This document shows, piece after piece, positions 16,375-28,454 of a stretch of 64,000 nucleotides of DNA (position 1 is the first letter of the stretch; each line of letters begins with the position of its first letter). The DNA is from Chloromonas sp. AAM2 (Eukaryota; Chlorophyta; Chlorophyceae; Chlamydomonadales; Chlamydomonadaceae). The stretch lies in NCBI GenBank assembly GCA_004335635.1, contig QAXH01006768.1, positions 1-64,000 on the forward strand, read 5' to 3'. Below the pieces are notes generated by a model that made no database searches, was not told where the DNA came from, and saw only the letters and a program-made list of their open reading frames with translations. The translations under genes were made by a program, and so were the position numbers.

Positions 16375-19300
16375 CTAGCTGCCATGAATGGCATGCACGC
16401 TGTGCAATGCTTCGTCATCAATCACGGAGATGGCGGAGCGATGGCCCCCTTGATGCTGCTTGTTGCGGGGTGCCAGCAGGGGCGGCAGCGGGGGCTCGCT
16501 GGGGATGAAGCTCTGGCTGATGCGGGTCTGGCCCTTCTGCTGGGCGCTCTCTGCCATGCGTGTGGCGATTTCAATGGCCTTGGCCATCTCGCGCACGCCC
16601 GTGGTCTCCCAGTGGATTGTGAACCTACACAGGACAAAGCCATTGCTGATGACAACCTGACACTGAATACTGCAATGCACATGCTGGCCGGCTCAAACCT
16701 TTCACCTGCATTTCAGTTGACGTTCCGCGGAAGGTGAAGCTACCGAAGTCACACTATCATTCGCTTGACAAACAGCATGCCCAAGTGAAAGAGTCATGCA
16801 ATGTGCAATCCCAGGCATGGCATCAAGTGCTTGGCTTAACACAGCCAGAATTTTGTGTGATAAACCATGTCACACCAAATGTCACATGCCATGCAGCCTG
16901 GCCTGTCACTGCCCAACTCACTTGTGTTTCGTGTCCTTGCGGTTCTTGATCATGCCTGTGGTCATGTCCACTGATATAGGCACGTAGTTGACCTCAGTGG
17001 AGTGACTAGCGCTGAAGCCGCGGTCTGTCAGGATGTCAATCAACATCTGCATACAAAAACACGTGTGGAAGGATGTGTCTCAGACCCCAGGGCTGAAGGT
17101 CTGGCGCGCAACAGATAAATGTAAAGTGGCCAGGCGCGTCGACCCACAACACCAGCACAGCAGGGAATGACACGCACAGCGCGGATTTCCTGTCCGTCAA
17201 GCATGCGTGACACACACGTGCAAGGATGCAGACCTGTTGAGAATTGGACTTGTCAATTGGACTTGTCAATTGCATCAGAACTTTTAATCATTCACGTTCA
17301 GGCACGGTGGATTTACTAGCCGCCTGTCCTGATCCCGCAGCGTCACCAACGTCTGAGCATCCTCTATGGACATCCTCTCACCCGCCCCTGTATGGGGTCA
17401 TGGATTTCACACCTGTGCTGCGCGTGGGTGGTCGTTGAAGATGCGCATCTCACACACATACTCCACGCGCCCCGCCATGCCGCTCTCCCGCAGGATGGGC
17501 ATGATCTCCGCCGTGATGATGTCAATCACCTGCACTCGCATGCGCAGTGGCACATCACTTAGAAGCCCCTGGCTGCACATCACAGCCAGCCTCTGACCAC
17601 TCACCCAAATGCACATTGGCGACCTACTTATATGCCTTACAATCCACCTTGGACTGCGCATCTCAATGCCAGCAAGTGTCTTCAAGGTTTGACCTTGTCA
17701 GCGATCTGGCACAGCTTGCTTCATGCAGATCACACCTTGTGGAACAGGTGTGGGTGCTTCTGCGCATGGTCGTCCAGTCGGCTGACCAGCTGCTGCCGGG
17801 CATGCTGCGCCAGGTCCCGGGAGAGGGGCAGGTGCCGGATCGACGAGTACGTCGCTACGCTCAGGTCAAGGCTGGACTGGTACCTGCAGAACAGCGCATA
17901 TGCATTCACTGTTAGCATCGGCAATGTGAAGAGTTGACATGTGCATACCCTGCTTCTGGTGCACAGAGTGCACTGCAAGGGCTTTGCGCCTGCATCTTAC
18001 ACAGCTCTTCCACTTGATGACTTGTTTGTTTGTTGTCCCAGAGAGTTGCCAAAAGAAATGTTTGCCAGTTCTGGGACAGTTTCCAGGAACTGCACTAGAA
18101 CCAGTGTGGCGACGGGATAGGGAAGCAGGGTTCCTGCCAGAGTTCAACTGTCCCAGAACTGGCAAACATTTTCTTTTGGCGCTGATACTGCCCTGCCAAC
18201 CCTGACAGCTCGCACCTGAGCTCCAGACTGATTGCCTCCTGCGTTTCTTCCAAGCTGCCCATGCTGTCTATCAAGTGGAACGGGAAGAACTGTTTCAACC
18301 GCATGGTGGCGCCGTAGTGCATCTTGAAGATGTCGTACCGCTTCTTGCACTTGTCAATGCTCAAGTCGGTGGCGCGCTGCTCCCTGTAAAGCAAAGCCAC
18401 GACGGGCAGGACATTGCTCTGGCCCTGATACACTCAGCATTGGGATCGCCAATCATTTGGTTGCACCTATGTTACTTCAAGCTCCAATGAAGCTCTGGGT
18501 GCTGCCCACTGTATACTTACCCTATTCCTCCAGCAGAACAACCCGTTCTCAAGCTCCTCTATTCGTACCGCAGTACCCCGGTTCCATTCACAAGCTGCTC
18601 CACCCTGCTTCACTGCACTGCATTGCCATTTGCAATCCCCACTCACCACAGGTCGCCCGCCCCTGCGTCCATGACGCGCTTGTTGTGCAGGTGCGCTGCC
18701 TTGGCGCGCTCCATCTGCCGCCGGATGGACGTTTCCTCGTCAACATACAGCATCACGACCTGGACACACCGGGCACCACACTCATGAGGCATCAGATGTG
18801 ACGCATGCCGAGCATGAACAGCAGCCAAGATCGCCAGACACTGGCTAGTGTGGGCATCCAACAACAAGTTGATGTCGTGGTGCCTGCTTCTCAAATTCAG
18901 CTCCCACTCTCCATGACCACAAACAGCATGTAAAAGCAAGCTGCAAACGCAAGGGCTCACACCCTCGCACGTGTCCTGTCCTGCCCACCTTGAACAGCGG
19001 GCGCGGGAACTGCGGCTCATGCACTGTGTTGGCCCACATTGCATGCAGCTCATTGAGCTTGTCGTACAGCAGCTTGAGGAAGTCCACCTGCACTGCTGTG
19101 CGGGGAAACCCATCCACCAAGACCCCGCATTCGGCAGTGGTGTGCACGCTGGCGTTGTTGCATGCGGTGGTGAGCAGCGCCTCGAGCAGCAGGTCGCCCA
19201 CCAGTGTGTCAGGGATCATGTCGCCCCGGTCAATCATGGCCTTGGTCTCAGGGTGCTCAATCTGAACAGCACACATGTGCACATCGTGTCTGAGATGGCC

Positions 19301-19629
19301 GTCCAAACTTGGCATGCATGGCAAGGGTTGTGGCCCTCAGACTACATGCACCCAAGAGCAGTCGCCTGGAAAGGGTTTTTGCGTTTCTTTTGAGTGGGGT
19401 ACACAGAGGGCTGGGCAGCCTGAAGTGACTGAGAGGAGACTGTATGTGAGGTGGGGCGCTGTGCTGCCCTGTGTATGCCTGGCATGGTGGCTGCGGCTCA
19501 ATGCTGGGCTTGCCATGTGCACGTACCAGCAGGTCGGAGAGCGAGATGCTGTTGTCCAGACCACGTGTCTTAAGGATGTGCAACGTGTTGATACCCTGCA
19601 GCCAGGCACAGACGTACGCAACCCTCATA

Positions 19630-19677
<48 letters not shown>

Positions 19678-20683
19678 AGACAAGCTGACGAAGTGCCTGG
19701 AGCTTGACATGCTGTTGCGTGCTGCCAGAGTCAAAAACACTGGTAGGCATGGCATCCCAATCCTGTGGTGCCACCTGTTCGCACAGCACGTCTGCAACTG
19801 GAGATCGAAATTGCATGCAAGCCCCCTGTGCCGCATGCGGCGCTGCGCACCTTGCCTGCTCCAGGCGCGCCGTTCAACCAAACCACCTCTCTTGGTACAA
19901 ACACGCTCTGAAGGCACACAAGACCACACCCGGATGAGTATTCGGCGATTGAGGATGGAGGTGCAGTGTGCAGGATGTCCATGCGAGAATGTGCTGGCCA
20001 AGGCCACAGCCAACAGGGCAGCCATCATTGACATTGCATGTGCAACGCAAGAGCTGTGCAGGTGACTGCCGCACGTGGCATGAAAATTGAAAGTGGCGGT
20101 GCATGGTGCATGGTGGGGTGTGTGGCCACGCACCTGCAGGCGGAATCGCTCCTCAAAGCGCCTCCAGCAGCTGCGTAGGACAACGAGACAAGCGGTTGAT
20201 TATCAAGCTCGAGCCCAGCCAGCACGGCTTCCCTCGTTCATCCTCGTCGCAAACGTACCTGTCGAATATGACCTGAGACTCCATGCGAACCTCAATAGCC
20301 TTCTCAGGAGTTTGTCCTGTATCGTGTGGAAGCCGGCCGGGGAATCCACCGCTGGCTGTCAAGGAATCAGCAAGTTGAGCTGCCCGAGACGAACCAAGGC
20401 TGGCTGCCTCAGCAATCCAACGGCATTTCCTGACCGCCCCGGGGAACTGCTCTGGCACGTTCCATGAATTGCGGCCTTGCAGGCAGAAGCGGAACGCCTG
20501 GAGGGCCTGGCCACTGGGCGGCACTGGCCGTTGTGCATGACTGTGAGTCTCGCAAGCCTGGCTGGTACGGCATGAATGGAATAGCTTTAAATAGCTGCTG
20601 CCCAGCAGCTTGGGAAGACTAGGGTATAATGCGCTCGCGCTCAGAAGCAAGCGCTGAGCGGACATTCCGGTGGGCAACATCAT
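16375..20683 (-). CDS. Adenylate kinase, organellar type, with long C-terminal extension
   Basis: Interconverts ATP + AMP and 2 ADP. Eleven exons close into 590 aa: 20683-20259, 20161-20134, 19907-19851, 19595-19527, 19261-18989, 18759-18647, 18384/3-18216, 17883-17736, 17529-17413, 17046-16922, 16624-16375. Residues 1-60 look like a plastid or mitochondrial transit peptide (MMLPTGMSAQRLLLSAS, basic, Ser-rich). P-loop GAPGAGKG is at about 164-171, IPDTLVGDLLLEAL at 209-223, the family signature DGFPRT at 243-248, and the C-terminal arginine pair (RATD...CKKRY) at about 325-340. About 210 residues follow the kinase core (378-590), far more than the usual 190-240 aa enzyme; this part is conserved-looking (AEIMPILRESG, ILTDRGFSAS, KFTIHWETTG) but unassigned. 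Exon 2 is a 28-nt micro-exon. A MITE lies in the intron 18215-17884. Confidence 0.9.
18048..18180. mobile_element. Complete MITE-like element, 133 bp
   Basis: Terminal inverted repeats of 34-35 bp flank a 64-bp core: left gccaaaagaaatgtttgcca... (18048-18081) and right ...ggcaaacattttcttttggc (18146-18180), differing by one extra A. Inner caggaac/gttcctg also pair. There is no open frame. It sits in an intron of the adenylate kinase gene, 35 bp past the donor of exon 18383-18216. No clear target-site duplication was seen. Confidence 0.9.
19634..19674. repeat. (TG)16 plus GC-rich microsatellite
   Basis: A TG dinucleotide tract running into gcgcgcgcg, in the intron between adenylate kinase exons 19907-19851 and 19595-19527. 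Confidence 0.9.
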
Positions 20684-22679
20684 TCCAGTGAATTGTGCTT
20701 CGTGTACAAATAGTCCGGCCTGCGGGATGGCCCCCGCATCTATGCAGCGTCACACGACCATGCACGGCGTGGGCTTAGCGAAAATTGGGCCGGCCTCGGA
20801 CCCAGGAGCCAGCTCCACCTGCTCAACGCCTCCACGTGACACATGCGTCAGCACAAAGTCAGGCACACATAGCCAGGCACATAGCCAGACAAACCTCACA
20901 AAGTATAGTGCAAGTACATACCTATGGCCCAGCACGCACACTCTGCTTTGCTCCTTGGACTGTAGCTCAAACCCCTGGGTTGCCAGACTTCTTGAGGTGA
21001 TGACTGGTTGTTCAGGTAGGATTAGCATCCTAATAGTCTCGGCAGGAAGGTTGCAGTGAGAAGAAGCTTCAAGCAAGGCCCCAAATGCATGACCCCGGCA
21101 CCTGGAAAAGCCCAGACATGTTGAAACAGCTTGCATCGTCAAATTATCAACCTGGCGCTCAACAGTGTCCAACGCTGGCCAAAGACCGCTAGTGTGTGAA
21201 TCAGTATGGCTGGTGAAGTGCCAGGTGACTGGTGGGCTGATCCCGCTTGGTATGAAGATAAGAAATGGAGACTCTCGTTTACCACACTAAGACAGGGAAT
21301 GTGGCACAGGCCATGAGAAGACAGACGATGGATTGGCAGCATGGGGTCGCCATTTCACCCAAATGGGTTTGGGAGTTGTGGTTGCATATCATTATCGTCT
21401 GAGGCCAGTTTTTCATCTCATTTATTCGTTGGTGTATGTGTCGGTCGACAGGGTGCGTGCTTCACGGCCTGACATGCACGAGGCAGGCTGCGGACGGAAT
21501 TCTTGGGAGCACACATGAATTTCCTTCTGCCCAGACTTGCCGGGTTGGAATTCCTCCCCTCTTGTGAGGCCCATGCCTGACGTTCTTGTCAAAGCAGAAG
21601 TGCTGCACATGACTGGGGCTGCACTACATCAGAATGTTTTGGAATCGTGATGCTCACACTGCTAATCTGTCGTTAGGAAATGCTAACCACGCTGGCAGCA
21701 GGGATAGCAGGGTCTGCTGTAGCACACATACCCTTGCAACACTCTTCTTGCAACACTGCAATAACGATGTATTGTGGTTTACATTAGCTTTGATGATCGC
21801 CTGTAGTGCGTCAGCCCGCGTAAGCAACACCAAACGAGGAAGCAAGAGAGCTTATAATCAAGATGACTGTTAACCGAGAGCAAGAGATGCTTATAAACCC
21901 CATATATCCACCTCCCCTGCCTGTAAGGGATTGACAGGTGGGAGGTGGCACGTACAGGCACGAAGATGAAGGCATGAAAATCTCTGGGACAAACCTAGCT
22001 AATAAGGTGAGCCTGGGTACAAACCTAGCGAATAATAAAGGTGTGCTAAGCACAGCAAAGGTGTGCTATTTATTAGTGGCAGAATCCAGTGGGTGACAGT
22101 TCTGATTGTACCATGCATCGTACATGTAGGTAGCACCCCTTTCACTAGCACATACTAGCATCCCGCACAAACTGAGGGTAGCAAGCAATCCGAGTGCAGT
22201 TGCCTTGTCACCCTTGTGTAGCCCTTTGCTACATCCAAGTCAGCTTTCCGCACGCCTGGTCCTTGTGTACGATGTACAGTCAGGTACGAGTTGCGCAGTG
22301 CCACTCACACACTACCCAACCAGCCGCTGCAGTACACACGAGTGCCTGTGTGCTGAGCACCACCAGTCGCGTCAGGTGAACACATGTCCTCCACCATGGT
22401 GGGTGGTCCGGCCAAAGCATCAACAATCCTAATATTCCAAACTGCTGTTATCTAAACAGTTCGCTTTGGGTTTCATTCGTCTCACATGCAGAAAGGGAGT
22501 CCAACCCGTCTAACCCACATGTGAAGAAGATTATGAGACACCGCGATAGTAGTGGTGGTGGCCACTCCTGCCAGAAACAGAAGGGCCTGCATCAAGCAGT
22601 TATTGGGGGCGAGGGACTGGGAAGCATGACATGTAGTTGTCTGCTTGTCAAGTGGTGTTTGACTTGAGCCTGCTCCAGG
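20684..22679. other. Intergenic region upstream of adenylate kinase
   Basis: Contains the adenylate kinase promoter side. A minus-strand stretch at about 20960-21100 (GHAFGALLEAS ... LPAETIRMLILPE) follows a good acceptor and might be a stray exon, but no gene could be built around it. A partial family 2 repeat (21537-21567) and an inverted family 2 copy (22488-22575) are present. The rest shows no recognisable content. Confidence 0.4.
22488..22575 (-). repeat. Dispersed repeat family 2, copy C (inverted)
   Basis: On the minus strand it reads gccaccaccactactatcgc ... ttcttcacatgt ... gacgggttggactccc, matching copy D at 33386-33470 most closely and copies A and B more distantly. Confidence 0.7.
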
Positions 22680-23288
22680 TCATGAGGGGCCCCGCATCAC
22701 ACCGTCACCGCCGTGTCCTGTTCCTGTGGTAAACCCGTCCCTACTTTTGTCTATATGTGCACCAGAGGCCGCTGTTGCTGCTCCGTCGGGCCCTGGCTGG
22801 TTTGACCCTGCAGGCTGATCGACGCGAACTGCTGGCACCCTGGGCTCATCCTGTGCCTGCATCGCAAAGAGCAGTGCATGAAGTGGTTGCCGTGTTGAAC
22901 ACGCACAGATGTGAAACTTGCGCCAATGCACACCGTTGTGTTGTTGCAGGCTGGGAGGGCTAATGCATGCAGAGACGGCTGGCATGTGAACTTGGCTTAC
23001 TGGTCTCAAATGAGGATGTCTAGGGCCTGTAGGCTGTACAGTAAGGCCTCCTGCAGGCAGATGCCGAGTTGAGCAAGTGAAGCCACAAGCATGTCATCAT
23101 GCAGACAGTTTACACAAACTTGTTGCAGACCCACTTGTGCCTGCCCATCGTAGCAACTCAAGCCGCACTTCTTCACCCTGTATGTCTTCTTTGACAGGCT
23201 CCCATAGAAGCTTGAACCTGCGTACTCGACCAACATACTCCTTGGCAGGCCCTTGAGCAGCAGCACGGTTAGCGGCGCGGCTTGTCAT
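22680..23288 (-). CDS. Small unknown protein, divergent from ISY1
   Basis: The probable start is ATG at 23288 (MTSRAANRAAAQGPAKEYVG...), a basic opening followed by RRFKLLWEPVKEDIQGEE and LELLRWAG. The last exon is 22856-22680 after a good acceptor (gcgatgcag), reading AQDEPRVPAVRVDQPAG and a Gly/Ala-rich tail to a TGA. The junction between the two parts was not settled; donors near 23130 give different phases and a middle exon is possible. I do not recognise the family. The start lies 274 bp from the ISY1 start on the other strand. Confidence 0.4.
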
Positions 23289-23562
23289 GGTGCTACAATA
23301 ACTTTCGAGTGGCTTGGCACTCAGATTTTGATGATCAAAACCCTGACGGTTTAGCCTGCACGTGGGAAAACTTGGTGCAAGAACCGCGATGAGCAGAGAA
23401 GCAACGGGGGAAAGCTCGCACCGCCGTTATTAAACTGAGTTTCGTGACTATTCCCAACCCAATCAGCCGCTCGGTTCTTTTGCGTTTGGAAAATTGGTCT
23501 GGTCGACCCCAACGGCAAGCTAGGACCCTTCATCTGTTGGCTTATAGCACGGTCTTGTCAAG

Positions 23563-26227
23563 ATGGCGCGAAACCAGGAGAAATCGCAGACTATGCTCAA
23601 CAGGTGTGCAGGTGGTGTTGCATGACGCCCATGCATGGTGTGGCATTAAAAAGCTGCGAGTGATCGCATGGCTATAAACTCGATGTGACAGTGGGCTGAC
23701 CTCAATGGCCCGCCATTAGACCGCAGTTAGGAGGGTGCATCAACTCCAGTGGCATCACACAACGGTCCTGTTCTTGTGCTACTTGAGACTTTCAGCCTGT
23801 CATGTGCATGCTGGAGCCGTCATTTCAAGGCATGTGCTTTCCATGCATGCCTAACTCATGCAAAAGGCTTGCCAGTAGCCTGAGCAAGTGCCCAAACGCA
23901 CAGATGGCCATGGTCAGCGCTGAAGCGGCCCTGTACGACCTGTGCAATGATGTATGTAGCTTAGATATGCATGCATTCAGCAAATCGTGTTGCACCAAAG
24001 TCTTGCGCCGCATGTGCCCGCAATGCTGGCAACTGACAGGAGCATTGCAACGTTACATCCTTTTCCGGCATGCTACATTTTTGTGCGTGTCGCACACTGT
24101 GCCTGTCATGTTCATCCACTGGCTTCAGGCGTACCACGTTCGGCTCCCCAGCACATCATGTGCCTTTGCCTGTGCTAACATGCGCACTGCAGACACATAA
24201 GACACACACACACACGCACACACACCCTGGCAATCAGCAGCAGAGCAGGCACAGCATGCAGCCTGTGCAACCACATCACTCTCCACTGCCTGCCCACTGT
24301 TTGTGCAGGTATCTTGCTGGCAAGCAAGAGGAGAAGCGTGGCCCGCGAGCCAAGCGGCCGTACCTTTCATCAGAGTGCCACGACCTGGTTGAGGCAGACA
24401 GGTGGCGGCAGCAGATCCTCAGGGAAGTAGGCAAGAAGGTCATGGAGATCCAGAACGGAGGGCTGGGAGAGCACAGGTGAGCCGCAAATGGGTGATGCAA
24501 CAGGAAAGAGGGCTAGTGTAAGCGTTGAATGGAGGTGATGCTGTGGGCAAGCCTGTAGGCGCAACGATGTGCATCTGAACATACCAGGCAGGCATGCGGT
24601 GCATGCTATCATTCCTAGGCATGCAGGCGTCGCAGTGCAATTGACCAAGTTGGCTTGCAGGGTTGCGTTTGTGTTGGAAAACGTGGGGATTCTATTGCTT
24701 TTCACCTAGGTGTAGGTGGTCGTATTGCTCTGCATGCCAGTGATGTGTCACGTCTCTGCCTCTAACTACACTGGCTAGCGGTGTATCTATCCTTGCCTGC
24801 ACAAACCCTGATGCCGGTGCTCATACTTGAATCCTGCTGCCCATGTGCAGAATACGCGATTTGAATGACGAGATCAACAAGCTGATCCGCGAGAAGGGTC
24901 ACTGGGAGCGGCGCATTGTCGAGTTGGGCGGGCCTGACTACGCCAAGGCAGCGCCCGCGGTCACGGACAGCAAGGGGCAGAACGTGGCGGACCTAACAGG
25001 TGGGCGAGGGGCATGGGGAGGCATGGGGCGGGCCATGATGGTTGCAAGTGCAAGGGCCATTTGTGCACACACAGCCTGCCTAAAAACGCAGGCCATCCAT
25101 CATGGGGGCAGTTGGAATCAATCTCAGGCATCTCAGGCATTCGCCTGCTAAACAGGTATTCTTTGCCACAGAGCCAACAAACACGGCATGCTTGCTTTCC
25201 AAGGTACATTGGTGTGTATTGCAGGGAAAGGCACTGGATATCGTTATTTTGGAGCTGCCAAGAACCTTCCGGGTGTCAAGGAACTGTTTGAAGAAGAAGC
25301 ACCCAAGCAGGTGAGGCGAAGTTATGACTGCGTCCGCAACCACAAGTACATGGAATCTGTGTTTGACCAGCTTTGTGTGGCTGAGGTTGATACAGTCCAT
25401 CAGAAAGGCAGCAGCCACCCTTGTGTATGTGACGTTTACACTGATAGCCTGCGTATAACCGGATGATTCTGTCCGTCTGTCTGGCTTGTCTTGACCTTTG
25501 TGACCGATTCACGTGCTGGGCCTCTGTCTGTGTTCCTGTGTGTGGTGCCATAGGTGCGCAAGACACGATACCAGATGCACAAAGCTATAGACCCGGACTA
25601 CTATGGGTTTAGAGATGAGGACGATGGTGTGTTGGAGCGGGTAGAGAAGGAGGCGGAACAACAAATGCGAGCACAGGTAAAACAGACGATTGGGCTGGCA
25701 GGGGCCTAGCCATACAATAGGCGACAATATGATCTGTGGTAACTAGCGTTGATGGTTGTACTGCCGGTACATTGACATATAGGGGAACGTGTACTATATG
25801 GACAGTTTAGCATGCGCTGTTTGAATGTGTAGTCAAAGTGAGAGCAGGTGTGTGGATCTGTGGTTGCCTGGAATACATGCCAACAAACCCGGGCATTGGT
25901 GATACTTCTGATGTCTATAATGACTGAGGTCACGTCGCTTTTTTATATGGTCGTGCGCAGGCGGTGTTGGAATGGGAGGAGAAGGAGCATGTCCGCCAGA
26001 CAGCCGCACAGGCCGACGGGTCTGGGAGGCGGGATGGTGATTCGGCAGCGGACGAGGGCGGCGGCACGTCACTCAACTTCGTTGCTTACGTGCCCCTGCC
26101 GGACCAGAAGGAGATCGAGGCCAGGGTGCTGGAGAAGAAGAAAGCAGACCTGATGGCCAAGTACACCAGCTCAGGGCTGATGGAGCAGCAGCAGCAGGCC
26201 AAGGCTCTACTCAATATCCAGAGCTGA
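23563..26227 (+). CDS. ISY1: ISY1-like pre-mRNA splicing factor
   Basis: Component of the Prp19/NineTeen complex of the spliceosome, acting in the nucleus at the first catalytic step. Seven exons close into 277 aa: 23563-23603, 24309-24476, 24851-24999, 25225-25310, 25554-25676, 25961-26227 are all seen (six coding blocks; first intron 705 bp). Residue order follows the family end to end: MARNQEKSQTMLNR start, RPYLSSECHDL, KWRRQI-like DRWRQQILREV, IQNGGLGEHRIRDLNDEINK, KGHWERRIVELGGPDY, GYRYFGAAKNLPGVKELFE, RKTRYQMHKAIDPDYYG-like block, DEDDGVLE, and the C-terminal FVAYVPLPDQKEIEARVLEKKK. The usual acidic linker before the C-terminal block is short and replaced by a Gly/Asp/Ser stretch. The count of coding exons is six. 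Confidence 0.95.
24201..24226. repeat. (CA)n microsatellite in ISY1 intron 1
   Basis: A short, slightly interrupted CA tract about 80 bp before the acceptor of ISY1 exon 2. Confidence 0.8.
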
Positions 26228-26408
26228 GAGTCATGCTGGCAAAGGAGGCACATTCAAGCATCACATGCAGCAGCTCTGGGAGGCGCGTTGCACGGACCCG
26301 TGGCAACTCTGGCGAAGGAACATGCTGACACCGGCTTGACATGTAGGCTGTGTCAGGTTTGTTGCAGCAGCATCGACAGTCAAGTTTTTTGAAACGTTCA
26401 TTCGTTCA

Positions 26409-26442
26409 TAAAAAAAGATGTTTGCCAGTTCTGGGACAATTT
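26409..26442. mobile_element. Half copy (left end) of the MITE-like element
   Basis: Reads aaaaaagatgtttgccagtt then ctgggacaat, the left terminus of the 18048-18180 element, followed by gacaggttcctg that resembles its inner part. The right end is missing. Confidence 0.7.
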
Positions 26443-27225
26443 GACAGGTTCCTGTTGGGAGTGTTCGTGAGGCCTGTTGTATTGACTGATGGGAACTATT
26501 GTGTGAGGAGTACTCGTTACGTTTCTTGCCTTGAGTCACGCTGTGGGTCACGCTGCATGTGCGTGTGTGTGTACACACAAAGTCTCTGTGTTGGTACACG
26601 GTGTGGTGTCACTTCTGGGACAGGCTGTTGTGCGTGGACAAGAGAGAGATCGCCTCATGTTTTATGATCAGTAAGTTGTGATCCACACCCGTACATGACA
26701 CAGCTGTGGCGCACAAAGACTGACAGTATTGGGACTTCAGACAGTTGTAAAAAGCGAGCCAAAGACAATTGCAACTTACATTTTGGAACAACTGGGTAAA
26801 TTGATTCACCACCCAACACACAAGCAGCCAAAAGACATGCAAGCAGCACATGTCGAGCTAGACAAGCCGAGACGTTTGAACCCATTGTCCCCTAAATGCA
26901 CATCTGATGTGTGTGAGATGCTGAAGGGCTGGTGTTGACTCAATTATGTGTGAGACTGGCAACAGATACTCTGCTAGTGGTTAGGTCATGGCAATACTGG
27001 GATGTGCTCAACACACAGTCGAACATGGCAAACTGAAATGCGCAGCGATGTTCATCTGAGCCTGCCCAACATGTTATCACACAATATTCAACATATCACA
27101 AACACAACTACCTCTGTGACATGCCAAGGTTCATAGCGCCAGCTGCGACGCTTTCGATTCTGCAACGCAAGGCTGCAACGCTCTGCGCACGAATCGGAGA
27201 TGACGGAAGATTTTTAGCTGTTTTT

Positions 27226-27934
27226 NNNNNNNNNNNNNNNNNNNNNNNNNNNNNNNNNNNNNNNNNNNNNNNNNNNNNNNNNNNNNNNNNNNNNNNNNNN
27301 NNNNNNNNNNNNNNNNNNNNNNNNNNNNNNNNNNNNNNNNNNNNNNNNNNNNNNNNNNNNNNNNNNNNNNNNNNNNNNNNNNNNNNNNNNNNNNNNNNNN
27401 NNNNNNNNNNNNNNNNNNNNNNNNNNNNNNNNNNNNNNNNNNNNNNNNNNNNNNNNNNNNNNNNNNNNNNNNNNNNNNNNNNNNNNNNNNNNNNNNNNNN
27501 NNNNNNNNNNNNNNNNNNNNNNNNNNNNNNNNNNNNNNNNNNNNNNNNNNNNNNNNNNNNNNNNNNNNNNNNNNNNNNNNNNNNNNNNNNNNNNNNNNNN
27601 NNNNNNNNNNNNNNNNNNNNNNNNNNNNNNNNNNNNNNNNNNNNNNNNNNNNNNNNNNNNNNNNNNNNNNNNNNNNNNNNNNNNNNNNNNNNNNNNNNNN
27701 NNNNNNNNNNNNNNNNNNNNNNNNNNNNNNNNNNNNNNNNNNNNNNNNNNNNNNNNNNNNNNNNNNNNNNNNNNNNNNNNNNNNNNNNNNNNNNNNNNNN
27801 NNNNNNNNNNNNNNNNNNNNNNNNNNNNNNNNNNNNNNNNNNNNNNNNNNNNNNNNNNNNNNNNNNNNNNNNNNNNNNNNNNNNNNNNNNNNNNNNNNNN
27901 NNNNNNNNNNNNNNNNNNNNNNNNNNNNNNNNNN
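27226..27934. other. Assembly gap (709 N)
   Basis: A run of 709 ambiguous bases. The length is not round, so it may be a size estimate. Any frames spanning it are artefacts. Confidence 1.
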
Positions 27935-28020
27935 CCGTCTACCACAACACGCGATGTTCACTCCGCTGTTCAACCCATGTGCGAATGACACGCACACATA
28001 CACATCTTGACTGACCCACA

Positions 28021-28090
28021 ATGGTTCCTGGCGGTAATACAGACCTATTCACATAAAATGTCCCAGAACTGGCAAACTTCTTTTTTTGCT
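28021..28090. mobile_element. Half copy (right end) of the MITE-like element
   Basis: Begins with ggttcctggcgg, like the inner part of the 18048-18180 element, and ends with gtcccagaactggcaaactt plus a T-rich tail. The left end is absent. Confidence 0.7.
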
Positions 28091-28415
28091 AACCATGCCC
28101 TGATAATACCACGTGGCCTGCACAACACGGATCCTATTCAGTCCGGTCCAGACTTTGCCTTGGATTCAGGTTCAGCGGTTTCTTCAATCGCTTTCTGCAC
28201 CGCAAGATCACGTGGAAAGAAGACAAAGGAACTTGTACGTCTGGTTCCACTGGTCCGCATATGAATGTCAATTCGTGGTTGTCAAAGCAAGGTCCGAGCA
28301 ACGATATGCCAATGCACTGCTGGTCACTGTCTCCCTGGCTTGTCAGTTCCGCAACATCTGAACAGCTGAGCACATGGACTGCTTGAGGACCCTGTCTGGG
28401 TCAGGCCCTCCTTCG

Positions 28416-28420
28416 TTACA
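28416..28420 (-). terminator. TGTAA poly(A) signal of the mTERF gene
   Basis: TGTAA on the minus strand, 35 nt past the TGA stop at 28455-28457. Position and orientation fit a short 3' UTR. Confidence 0.55.
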
Positions 28421-28454
28421 GCCTGGTCACCCAACTGGACCGTGCCGCATCCCG

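Larger units (their letters stand above)
26228..28454. other. Region between convergent ISY1 and mTERF genes
   Basis: Contains the ISY1 3' UTR, two half copies of the MITE-like element and the assembly gap. No protein family is recognisable in the sequenced part. Confidence 0.5.

Noticed and set aside
19471..19707. Frame with a Cys-Val run next to adenylate kinase
   Set aside because: It is a translation of the TG microsatellite in an intron.
27121..28021. Open frames of about 240-297 codons on both strands
   Set aside because: They consist almost wholly of the N gap; only the flanks are real sequence.
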